A stretch of DNA of 5,361 bases from Methanobacteriota archaeon (GTDB lineage Archaea > Thermoplasmatota > Poseidoniia > Poseidoniales > Poseidoniaceae), in assembly GCA_018645535.1 (NCBI GenBank), contig JABGWN010000259.1:1-5361 (forward strand). The letters are read 5' to 3'. Of this stretch, positions 1 through 5,361 are shown in pieces. A program made the translations under genes and the position numbers. Under the pieces are notes generated by a model, which was given only the letters and a program-made list of their open reading frames with translations, was not told the origin of the DNA and did no database searches. Positions within the stretch are counted from its first letter, which is position 1. Every line of letters begins with the position of its first letter.

Positions 1-7
1 ATATAAA
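1..7 (+). promoter_or_regulatory. possible archaeal box A (TATA-like) element
   Basis: ATATAAA at the very start of the window resembles an archaeal TATA box. A transcript starting about 25 nt downstream would begin near base 30 and give a leader of roughly 35-40 nt before the small gene at 68. The element lies at the window edge, no upstream purine-rich BRE can be seen, and short AT runs are common, so this is only a candidate. Confidence 0.25.
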
Positions 8-67
8 CCTCACACCTGCGAGAATCCGTGATTTAAGACGCAATTTCATGAAGGACAAGCGGTTAGG

Positions 68-268
68 ATGAACATGGTGGCATCTTCAGTCGAAGAAGAA
101 CTCGAGCAACTTGCAGCCCTTGTTGCCGAAGCTGAAGCATTGGGTATTGACCCGTGGCCTGAACGAAAACCGCCTCGACCTTGGGCGAAATACGCACTTG
201 CTTCATTCATGATCATCATGATGCTATCATGGGTTTCAAAGGGAATGTATCGATTCGCTGTAATTTGA
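68..268 (+). CDS. small hypothetical membrane protein (66 aa)
   Basis: I do not recognise this family. The N-terminal third (about residues 6-26) is a Glu/Ala/Leu-rich stretch likely to form an acidic amphipathic helix. A proline- and tryptophan-rich patch follows (about residues 29-39, containing DPWPERKPPRPW). A hydrophobic segment (about residues 41-56, YALASFMIIMMLSWVS) could span or lie in the membrane, and the tail is short and basic. This acidic, then Pro/Arg, then hydrophobic layout looks more like a real small protein than a chance frame. Two starts are possible: ATG at 68, or ATG at 74, which has AGGA five bases upstream. The gene lies 50 bp upstream of a tRNA on the same strand. 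An ORF of similar length runs antisense to it but has a Ser/Ala-rich low-complexity composition and is less protein-like. Function unknown; existence moderately likely. Confidence 0.5.
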   Translation: MNMVASSVEEELEQLAALVAEAEALGIDPWPERKPPRPWAKYALASFMIIMMLSWVSKGMYRFAVI

Positions 269-318
269 TTCATAGTCCACCGTTGATTTCAAGAAGGACA
301 TCAAAGTGGGCGAATCAT

Positions 319-394
319 AGTCCCTTAGTGTAGCGGTCCATCATGGAGGATTCTGGTTCCTCCGACCCCGGTTCAAATCCGGGAGGGACTACCA
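319..394 (+). tRNA. tRNA-Gln (anticodon CUG), CCA encoded
   Basis: The full cloverleaf can be folded by eye. The acceptor stem is AGTCCCT (319-325) paired with AGGGACT (384-390), seven perfect pairs including the A1-U72 pair usual for archaeal tRNA-Gln. U8 and A9 are 326-327. The D arm is 328-344 with G18-G19 at 335-336 and an apparent U13-U22 mismatch. The anticodon stem is GAGGA (346-350) with TCCTC (358-362), and the loop is TTCTGGT (351-357), giving anticodon CTG at 353-355, which reads CAG. The variable loop is 363-366. The T stem is CCCGG/CCGGG (367-371, 379-383) and its loop is TTCAAAT. The discriminator is A391, followed by CCA at 392-394. There is no intron. A promoter is not obvious; TTTCAAG near 287-293 is only a weak box A match at about the right distance. 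Confidence 0.96.
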
Positions 395-409
395 TCATTC
401 TTCTTCTTC
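395..409 (+). terminator. possible T-rich terminator for tRNA-Gln
   Basis: Directly after the tRNA CCA end the + strand reads as repeated TTC units (TCATTCTTCTTCTTC). Archaeal transcription commonly stops at T-rich stretches on the non-template strand, so this run could end the tRNA transcript. The same bases, on the minus strand, encode the Glu-Glu-Glu-Glu tail and stop of the convergent gene. The T runs are interrupted by C, so the call is weak. Confidence 0.25.
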
Positions 410-1303
410 AGGTTTTACCAATAGGAAAGAGGTAATCATCGACATTGGGTCACCAGATGTCAATTCACCAGAATATTCTTTGACTTGTCCATATGTCACG
501 ATACGCAGCCTAAACTTGCACATTTTCTTGGTTCTTCGCTTTCGATGATGTCGATAGAAATGAACACCAATCTTGTATTCGCCATCAGGTGCGAATTCAG
601 TCCAAACAACGTTTTCAATTGGCTTCTTTGATTTAGGTCGAACGTTCATATCAACGTCAAGTTCTCCGCCACAAGCACTCTTTCGATTGTTGAAGTAAAT
701 ACGTTCTCCAGAAGGGCAGAAAACGTGCATGTCAAGATCGTTGTAATCGTCCCAAGCAAGGCTGATTTGAACCACACCAGATTTCCCACCCTCTCGAGCA
801 AGGCGTTCCATAAGTTCTGAATCTTCTTCTTGACTGACACGAACAGATATTCCAGTGCCGACTTCTTCTTCTGCTACGAGATCTGCATGGGTATTGAGAT
901 TGTCTTCATTATCAGAAATCCAAGTAGATCGATCTTCTTCCTCTTCCTCACTTTCTTCATCTTCAGTGTCTACAGCATCTCGTTCTGGAATGAATATTTC
1001 ATCCATTACAAGTTGCAAGTCTGAGAATTGCTCAACGCGACGTCGTTGTCGATTCTCATATGCTTCACGAGCTTGGTCACTGAGTTGGTCGAGTTGTAAA
1101 GACCGTGAAACAACGTGTCGCCGATCATGTCTTGCTCCTTTCCGAGAAGCACGCATGCTTGAGAGAGGCGCTCGACTTGCATTGTGAAGTTTCTGACGCT
1201 TCCTCAGTTCCCGCTTTTTCTTTACTCGAATCAACATAAACAAAGCACCGAAAAAGGATGCAGCGCCACCAATAATGAGGGCTAGAAGTATTGTCTGGTC
1301 CAC
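395..1303 (-). CDS. single-pass membrane protein with C-terminal DUF2135/YfaP-like domain
   Basis: This 302-residue protein has three visible parts. Residues 4-26 form one hydrophobic helix followed by a very basic stretch (28-38, KKKRELRKRQK), which by the positive-inside rule puts the remainder in the cytoplasm. A long charged linker includes an acidic run at 109-125. The C-terminal domain (about 175-297) shows the pattern I associate with the DUF2135/YfaP family: an ISLAWDDYNDLDMHVFCP strand (180-197), GERIYFNN, SACGGELDVDMN (209-220), PIENVVW and GEYKIGVHFYR. That family forms a predicted beta-sandwich of unknown function, often found near von Willebrand A-type proteins. The tail is EEEE. 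The start is GTG at 1303, because an in-frame stop lies 36 bases upstream and no in-frame ATG intervenes. An AGGAG motif 17 nt upstream is too far to serve this GTG well. The gene follows korB by 45 nt on the same strand and may share its transcript. Family assignment is from memory of motifs; role unknown. Confidence 0.85.
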   Translation of the reverse strand: MDQTILLALIIGGAASFFGALFMLIRVKKKRELRKRQKLHNASRAPLSSMRASRKGARHDRRHVVSRSLQLDQLSDQAREAYENRQRRRVEQFSDLQLVMDEIFIPERDAVDTEDEESEEEEEDRSTWISDNEDNLNTHADLVAEEEVGTGISVRVSQEEDSELMERLAREGGKSGVVQISLAWDDYNDLDMHVFCPSGERIYFNNRKSACGGELDVDMNVRPKSKKPIENVVWTEFAPDGEYKIGVHFYRHHRKRRTKKMCKFRLRIVTYGQVKEYSGELTSGDPMSMITSFLLVKPEEEE

Positions 1304-1320
1304 AGGTTCACTTCCATTTT

Positions 1321-1325
1321 CTCCT
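1321..1325 (-). promoter_or_regulatory. Shine-Dalgarno-like AGGAG, ambiguous target
   Basis: The minus strand carries AGGAG here, in the gap between the beta-subunit gene and the YfaP-like gene. It lies 17 nt before the GTG start at 1303 but only 3 nt before an out-of-frame ATG at 1317. That ATG opens an 11-codon frame ending at TAG (1284-1282), inside the main gene. Neither spacing is ideal, so which start it serves is unresolved. Confidence 0.4.
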
Positions 1326-1348
1326 GGATTGGAGATTCATTTGTTTAT

Positions 1349-2398
1349 TCATCGACCAAGGAATTCCGAATTCATTTGCTTGAGCATGTCTTCAGATGGC
1401 CTAAGGTCTGAAGCGTCGACATCGAGAAGAGGTGTTGATACAAGGCCTAGGTCTTCGGCCAGTGAAGGTTTACTCGAATCGAAGTAAAGCAGTCCAGTGA
1501 CGTGCTTCTTACCTACCTCAGCTTGATGCAAAGCGGTCAAAGCAGCCATAGCGTCACTTGGGTCATGGGAGTCTGAAATCGTTTCAAGACGGATGGTTGA
1601 ACCATCGTGAAGGGTGATGTCAGTAAAGTGTCCTTCTGGAATTTCAACTTCCGTAACAGGTTCGAAGTGAGGGATGTAGTCTGCCATGTGAAGTGTTACC
1701 TCGTTATCCTTGACGTATCCATAGGAACGCATTGATTCATCGTTGTTATTGAACGTAACACACGGTGAGATTACATCGATCAAAGCAAATCCTTTGTGAG
1801 ACATGGCGGCCTTAATCAGAGATGTCAACTGCTTCTTAGATCCAGAGAACGAACGTGCCACAAAGGTGCATCCAAGATTGATTGCAAGAGCGCACAAATC
1901 GATTGGTTGTGTTTCATTTGGCTTTCCTTTCTTCTTTTTTGAACCGATATCTGCTGTCGCTGAGTATTGTCCTTTTGTTAGGCCATAGACTCCGTTATTT
2001 TCGATGATATAGACCATATCCATGTTGCGTCGAATGGCATGAATTAATTGTCCAATACCGATTGAAGCAGAATCACCATCTCCAGATACACCAAGATAGA
2101 GGAGGTCTTTGTTGATTGCATAAGCGCCAGTGGTTACAGATGGCATTCTTCCGTGAACTGTGTTAAATCCGTGAGATTGCCCTAGATAGTAGGCAGGTGT
2201 CTTTGATGAACATCCAATTCCAGACATCTTTGCAATTCGGTGAGGTTCGATTCCGTTCTCCCAAGCAGCAGTAATGATGACGTTCGAGATTTGGTCGTGT
2301 CCACAACCTGGACAGAGGGAAGATGGCCCTCCCTTGTAATTCTCTTTGGGCTCGTTGATAACATTCAACTTAATCGCACGTGCAGGTTTTTCGCTCAT
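1349..2398 (-). CDS. korB: 2-oxoacid:ferredoxin oxidoreductase, beta subunit (KorB-like)
   Basis: The beta subunit binds thiamine diphosphate (TPP) and one [4Fe-4S] cluster and passes electrons from 2-oxoacid decarboxylation to ferredoxin. The cluster ligands are visible as C29 and C32 in CPGCGH, C63 in GIGCSSK, and C213 in SPCVTFNN. This spacing matches the four-cysteine pattern known for Sulfolobus-type two-subunit enzymes. K66 in GIGCSSK corresponds to the lysine implicated in substrate binding there. TPP/Mg2+ binding is seen in VHGRMP (81-86), GDGDSASIG (106-114) and ENNGVYGLTKGQ (133-144). The C-terminal part (about 240-349), including VTGLLYFD, is typical of KorB proteins of about 340-370 residues. 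The ATG start overlaps the alpha stop as ATGA and has an AAGGAGG site 7 nt upstream. KorB-like features favour 2-oxoglutarate as substrate, but pyruvate or a broad range cannot be excluded from sequence alone. Confidence 0.95.
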   Translation of the reverse strand: MSEKPARAIKLNVINEPKENYKGGPSSLCPGCGHDQISNVIITAAWENGIEPHRIAKMSGIGCSSKTPAYYLGQSHGFNTVHGRMPSVTTGAYAINKDLLYLGVSGDGDSASIGIGQLIHAIRRNMDMVYIIENNGVYGLTKGQYSATADIGSKKKKGKPNETQPIDLCALAINLGCTFVARSFSGSKKQLTSLIKAAMSHKGFALIDVISPCVTFNNNDESMRSYGYVKDNEVTLHMADYIPHFEPVTEVEIPEGHFTDITLHDGSTIRLETISDSHDPSDAMAALTALHQAEVGKKHVTGLLYFDSSKPSLAEDLGLVSTPLLDVDASDLRPSEDMLKQMNSEFLGR

Positions 2399-4182
2399 TG
2401 GCTCGCCTCCTTGATGGTTTCAAGAATTAAATCAGCATAGATACGAGCCCGTGGAGGCATACCGTCAGAGTAAGCGACGGAATGAACTTGGCTAACGATG
2501 TCGTTTGGTAACTCTCTTCGAAGAATTCCCCAGAGTTGTCCATCTCTGTTAATCTCAAGAACAATTGTGGTCTTGTGCCTTCGGATGAAGGATTCGACTT
2601 CACTGTGAATCGGAAGCGATCGAACACGACATTGGCTTACCTTTATTCCAGTTGCTTCAAGCATGTCATCAATTTCTTGGATTGTATTTTCCATGCTGCC
2701 GAAGTAAACAACGCCAATTTCTCCTTCGACCTCTTCACGTAGAATTGGTGCTGGAAGATCATCACGCGCACGATTGATTTTGTCTTTTAATCGAGCCATG
2801 AGGTTGAAGTAATCGTCAGGCTTTTCTGAGTAAACACCGTCAGGATTGTGGCCTGTCCCTCGGTAGAGGATAGGAGCCATTCCGCTTCCAGGGAGTGTTC
2901 TGTAAGGAATTCCATCACCATCGACATCACGATATCGGCCGAAGTTTTCCATTGCTTCAAAGACATCTTTCTCTCTTATTGTCTTGCCTCGATCCATTGG
3001 AGCATCAGGGTATGTGAATCCTTCACAAGCCCATCTATTCATACCAAGGTCAAGGTCTGAAAGGCCGAATACAGGAGTTTGGTATCGCTCTGAAATATCG
3101 AATGCTTTCCAACCGAATTCAAAACACTCTTCGACAGTTCCTGGCATGATGACGATGTGTTGTGTATCACCGTGACTGCCTTCGTAAAGCATAGCTAAGT
3201 CTGATTGTTGTGTTCGAGTAGGTAGTCCTGTAGAAGGGCCTACTCTGTTTACATCCCAAAACACACATGGGACTTCTGCAAAATATGCGAGTCCAATGAA
3301 TTCTTGCATTAGAGAGATACCTGGTCCAGAGGTTGCTGTCATACCTCGTCCACCAGCCCATCCAGCGCCAATAATCATTCCAGCAGCTGCGAGTTCATCC
3401 TCTGCTTGAATAACTGCACAATTTGCTTCTCCCTCATCGTTGGTTCTTAGTCTTGGAATCCATCCAATAATCCCTTCTGCAACACTTGAAGATGGTGTGA
3501 TTGGGTACCAAGCAAGGAGTTGGACTCCACCGAAAATGCAACCGAGTGCAACTGCTTCATTTCCTTCAAAGAAGAAACGGTCTTTCTCAATTGGGCGCTC
3601 TTCAACAACGTATGGGTCGCCTTTTGTATAGTTCTCTTTGGCATGATTTCTACCAAGTTCAAGTGCAGTTTTGTTGAGTTCAATCGCCGAAGCTTTGCCT
3701 TTGAATTGACCTTCGACTGCCTTGTGAAGTGCTTCATCCGTAATGCCAAGAATCTCAGCAAGTACGCCTACATAGACGATGTTTGTAACCAGTTTTGCCA
3801 ACTTTGGGCTAAGGCTTCGAGCAAGTTTCGTCATTGGAACTGGGTAAGAAAAGACGTCAGTTCGGTCCATTGGCATCTTGGAATCAGTATTCCAAACAAC
3901 AACAGATCCAGGTTCGAGTGAAGCTAAATCCTCTTCCCATGTTGCCTTGTTGACAAGAACTTGAACGTGGGTGCGATCACCTGGTGCTTGATACCCTTGG
4001 TCTGATAAGCGTACGATGTACCATGTAGGGAGTCCTGAGATGTTCGAAGGAAAGAGATTCTTTCCTGATACAGGAACGCCCATGTCGAAGAGTGATTGAA
4101 GTAGAATTAAGTTGGCTGATTGAGAACCGGTACCGTTTGCAGTTGCAATGTTAATGGTGAAGTCGTTTACGATGGTATCCAT
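2395..4182 (-). CDS. korA: 2-oxoacid:ferredoxin oxidoreductase, fused gamma-alpha subunit (KorA-like)
   Basis: This 595-residue protein joins the gamma domain (about 8-185) to the alpha domain (about 205-590), the arrangement of two-subunit 2-oxoacid:ferredoxin oxidoreductases. The gamma part begins with ANGTGSQSANLILLQ and GKNLFPSNISGLPTW, a recognised variant of the gamma fold. The alpha part has FFEGNEAVALG, the signature YPITPSSS (226-233), AEDELAAAG (260-268) and TSGPGISLMQE (284-294). R313 and T322, nine residues apart in NRVGPSTGLPT, match the substrate-binding Arg/Thr pair known from Sulfolobus enzymes. A DVDGDGIPYRTLPGSG segment (419-434) may bind a metal. The product forms a complex with the beta subunit encoded immediately downstream (4-nt overlap) and converts a 2-oxoacid plus CoA to acyl-CoA, CO2 and reduced ferredoxin in the cytoplasm. 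No separate ferredoxin-like delta subunit is present, as expected for this class. The ATG start has a GAGGAG site 9 nt upstream. Confidence 0.95.
   Translation of the reverse strand: MDTIVNDFTINIATANGTGSQSANLILLQSLFDMGVPVSGKNLFPSNISGLPTWYIVRLSDQGYQAPGDRTHVQVLVNKATWEEDLASLEPGSVVVWNTDSKMPMDRTDVFSYPVPMTKLARSLSPKLAKLVTNIVYVGVLAEILGITDEALHKAVEGQFKGKASAIELNKTALELGRNHAKENYTKGDPYVVEERPIEKDRFFFEGNEAVALGCIFGGVQLLAWYPITPSSSVAEGIIGWIPRLRTNDEGEANCAVIQAEDELAAAGMIIGAGWAGGRGMTATSGPGISLMQEFIGLAYFAEVPCVFWDVNRVGPSTGLPTRTQQSDLAMLYEGSHGDTQHIVIMPGTVEECFEFGWKAFDISERYQTPVFGLSDLDLGMNRWACEGFTYPDAPMDRGKTIREKDVFEAMENFGRYRDVDGDGIPYRTLPGSGMAPILYRGTGHNPDGVYSEKPDDYFNLMARLKDKINRARDDLPAPILREEVEGEIGVVYFGSMENTIQEIDDMLEATGIKVSQCRVRSLPIHSEVESFIRRHKTTIVLEINRDGQLWGILRRELPNDIVSQVHSVAYSDGMPPRARIYADLILETIKEASQ
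2406..2412 (-). promoter_or_regulatory. strong ribosome binding site for the beta subunit
   Basis: AAGGAGG on the minus strand lies 7 nt upstream of the beta-subunit ATG (2398) and inside the last codons of the alpha-subunit gene. It fixes the beta start and, with the ATGA overlap, indicates coupled translation giving balanced subunit amounts. Confidence 0.85.
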
Positions 4183-4191
4183 CTCTTGTGT

Positions 4192-4197
4192 CTCCTC
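4192..4197 (-). promoter_or_regulatory. ribosome binding site for the fused gamma-alpha subunit
   Basis: GAGGAG on the minus strand lies 9 nt upstream of the ATG at 4182 and supports that start. It also implies that the transcript has a leader of at least about 15 nt and is not leaderless. Confidence 0.75.
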
Positions 4198-4228
4198 AAA
4201 GGCCTACGTCTTGAGCCGACGCCGCCCT

Positions 4229-4235
4229 CTTATTC
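4229..4235 (-). promoter_or_regulatory. possible box A for the korAB transcript
   Basis: The minus strand reads GAATAAG here, the most AT-rich, TATA-like stretch upstream of korA. A start site about 25 nt downstream would fall near 4205 and give a leader of roughly 20-25 nt containing the GAGGAG site. The match to the archaeal consensus is imperfect, so the call is tentative. Confidence 0.25.
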
Positions 4236-4258
4236 TGTCCCCATCGCTTTCATCACTT

Positions 4259-4268
4259 CAACATGTTG
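4259..4268. promoter_or_regulatory. 10-bp perfect palindrome in divergent promoter region
   Basis: CAACATGTTG is a perfect inverted repeat without spacer. It lies near the middle of the 149-bp gap between the divergent korA and cyclophilin genes, about 77 bp upstream of the korA start and 64 bp upstream of the cyclophilin start. Its position would suit a dimeric regulator controlling one or both genes. A single 10-bp palindrome can also occur by chance, and no second copy is seen in the gap. Confidence 0.25.
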
Positions 4269-4321
4269 CCGTACTAACCTCAAGAATGTCCGGCCGTGAA
4301 GGTCAAAACAAGGAATCGATT

Positions 4322-4329
4322 GGGGTGGG
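4322..4329 (+). promoter_or_regulatory. G-rich ribosome binding site choosing the cyclophilin start
   Basis: GGGGTGGG contains GGTG, which can pair with the CACC part of an archaeal 16S rRNA 3' end, and it ends two bases before ATG 4332. The alternative in-frame GTG at 4296 has no purine-rich site upstream. This, and the natural-looking MADEALTEAW N-terminus, favour ATG 4332. Confidence 0.45.
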
Positions 4330-4331
4330 AC

Positions 4332-5345
4332 ATGGCGGACGAAGCATTAACCGAAGCATGGAAAAAAGCGGGTAAGGAAATTACCAAAGGAAAGAACGAG
4401 GGAGCACTCCAAACTCTTCGTCTTGCAGACCCGCAGGCAAGCGATGCAATGACAGGTAGACTCGTTGGAGAAGCGCTTTGGAATATTGCAAAATCAAACG
4501 ATTCAAGATCAGATTATCGCAAAGCCGCCATGTTCTTGCGTGAAGCCAGTAAGAAAAACCCAAAGGACAAGAAAACGGGTGAACTCTACAATAAACTCCG
4601 CAATGAAATGCAAGACAAGCGAATTAGTGAAACCCTGATTCCTAAGTTCTTCAATAACGGAGGACCAACATTAGCAGGTATGGTAGCCATTCTTGGAGGG
4701 TTTATTTTCGTTCTCGCCGTCATTATGGTCGCAAATTCAGACTCCACGACAACGGACACCATCGAACTCAATCTTTCTTGGTCTGAAGGTGGAGTTGACA
4801 AAGAAGGAGTTGTCGTTATAGAACTCTATCCTGACGAGGCGCCAGTTCACGCTGAGAACTTCAAACAACTTGTCAGTCAAGGCAAATACGACGGCACAAA
4901 GTTCCACAGAGTCATCGATGACTTCATGATTCAAGGTGGAGATTTCACGAACGGCGATGGAACTGGCGGTCATGCAATTATTTGGGATGGATACTGTAAC
5001 GGACAAGCAAAGCCAAGTTCATCTGATTGTCCTGAGAATCAATGGACAATCGGAGACGAGGCAGATAACGGTTTGATTCACAGCCCATGTACGATCTCAA
5101 TGGCGAAGACAAGCGCACTTCACACTGGTGGCAGTCAATTCTTCCTTATCCCAAGCGACAGCACTCCTAACTGGCTCGATGGTGAGCACACCGTATTCGG
5201 TAACATCACCTCGGGTTGTGACCATGTCACTTCCATCAGTGGAGTGGAAATTGGTCAAGGGGACAAACCTGTGAGCGATGTCGTAATCGAATCAGCAGAA
5301 TTCCTCGGAACCGAAGAAGTTGACCCGTGGTACAAATTCTGGTGA
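4332..5345 (+). CDS. membrane-anchored cyclophilin-type peptidyl-prolyl cis-trans isomerase
   Basis: The 337-residue product (from ATG 4332) has a helical N-terminal region with one TPR-like unit (about 43-79, including DYRKAAMFLREASKKNP). One transmembrane helix (about 111-134) follows, then a cyclophilin domain (about 143-326). The lysine-rich N-terminus suggests it is cytoplasmic with the isomerase domain outside. Cyclophilin motifs are clear: FHRVIDDFMIQGGDF (191-205), SMAKTSALHTGGSQFF (256-271) and WLDGEHTVFG (281-290). Residues equivalent to human CypA R55, F60, M61, Q63, A101, Q111, F113, W121, L122 and H126 are R193, F198, M199, Q201, A258, Q269, F271, W281, L282 and H286. The active site therefore looks intact, including the tryptophan linked to cyclosporin binding. 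An inserted loop carries C222 and C233, with further cysteines at 253 and 296, so disulfides are possible. Likely role: folding of secreted or surface proteins. The ORF stays open to GTG 4296, which would add 12 residues. Confidence 0.93.
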   Translation: MADEALTEAWKKAGKEITKGKNEGALQTLRLADPQASDAMTGRLVGEALWNIAKSNDSRSDYRKAAMFLREASKKNPKDKKTGELYNKLRNEMQDKRISETLIPKFFNNGGPTLAGMVAILGGFIFVLAVIMVANSDSTTTDTIELNLSWSEGGVDKEGVVVIELYPDEAPVHAENFKQLVSQGKYDGTKFHRVIDDFMIQGGDFTNGDGTGGHAIIWDGYCNGQAKPSSSDCPENQWTIGDEADNGLIHSPCTISMAKTSALHTGGSQFFLIPSDSTPNWLDGEHTVFGNITSGCDHVTSISGVEIGQGDKPVSDVVIESAEFLGTEEVDPWYKFW

Positions 5346-5361
5346 AGCAGGCAAACCAGCG

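Noticed and set aside
46..273. 75-residue ORF antisense to the small gene at 68-268
   Set aside because: Its middle is a Ser/Ala low-complexity run arising as the complement of Glu/Ala codons, with no domain-like pattern; the + strand frame is more protein-like.
270..323. Direct repeat TCATAGTCC at 270-278 and 315-323, the second copy covering the tRNA 5' end; considered as an attachment-site remnant
   Set aside because: Only nine bases match, the repeat is at the tRNA 5' end whereas integrases usually use the 3' portion, and no integrase or mobile gene is present.
929..979. Glu-codon-rich stretch considered as a nucleotide repeat
   Set aside because: It is a low-complexity acidic linker with mixed codons, not a tandem repeat unit.
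830..1187. Ser- and Phe-rich + strand ORFs over the linker of the YfaP-like gene
   Set aside because: They are complements of the acidic, Glu-rich coding sequence and show no domain features.
1306..1350. 14-codon minus-strand ORF whose ATG overlaps the beta-subunit stop (ATGA)
   Set aside because: It is too short, has no recognisable content, and an ATGA overlap is expected by chance at TGA stops.
3447..3761. 104-residue minus-strand ORF in another frame of the fused gamma-alpha gene
   Set aside because: It is a frame shadow of the conserved gene, with no start signal and biased composition.
3520..3921. 133-residue + strand ORF inside the fused gamma-alpha gene
   Set aside because: It lies entirely opposite a well-supported conserved coding region and shows no recognisable motif.
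4296..4331. Upstream in-frame GTG start for the cyclophilin gene
   Set aside because: It has no ribosome binding site and adds 12 basic residues with no clear purpose; ATG 4332 has a G-rich site just upstream.

Overview
The window looks like a piece of an archaeal chromosome, most probably from a planktonic marine euryarchaeon of the Thermoplasmatota (Marine Group II / Poseidoniales type). The lineage call is an inference. It rests on a tRNA-Gln with an archaeal-style A1-U72 acceptor pair, a two-subunit (fused gamma-alpha plus beta) 2-oxoacid:ferredoxin oxidoreductase, a membrane-anchored cyclophilin, AGGAGG-type ribosome binding sites, moderate GC content and tight gene packing. No ribosomal RNA or other decisive marker is present.

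Layout, left to right. (1) 68-268 (+): a small hypothetical protein with an acidic N-terminal helix and one C-terminal hydrophobic segment. (2) 319-394 (+): tRNA-Gln with anticodon CUG, no intron, and CCA encoded in the DNA. (3) 395-1303 (-): a single-pass membrane protein with a charged linker and a C-terminal DUF2135/YfaP-like domain. Its stop codon directly abuts the tRNA 3' end. (4) 1349-2398 (-): KorB-like beta subunit. (5) 2395-4182 (-): KorA-like fused gamma-alpha subunit. (6) 4183-4331: a 149-bp divergent intergenic region with a perfect 10-bp palindrome. (7) 4332-5345 (+): an N-terminal TPR-like region, a transmembrane helix and an extracytoplasmic cyclophilin-type peptidyl-prolyl isomerase domain. 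The last 16 bases hold nothing recognisable.

How the genes work together. The alpha and beta subunits are translationally coupled (ATGA overlap with a strong ribosome binding site for the second gene). They should form an (alpha-beta)2 enzyme that oxidatively decarboxylates a 2-oxoacid with CoA and reduces ferredoxin through the [4Fe-4S] cluster of the beta subunit. The YfaP-like membrane protein follows 45 nt downstream on the same strand and may be co-transcribed, but no functional link can be read from the sequence. The cyclophilin gene is divergent and probably acts in folding of secreted or surface proteins.

No clearly novel multi-gene system is visible. The points most worth a second look are the YfaP-like membrane protein and its ambiguous start, the convergent tRNA/gene junction, and the TPR-TM-cyclophilin architecture.
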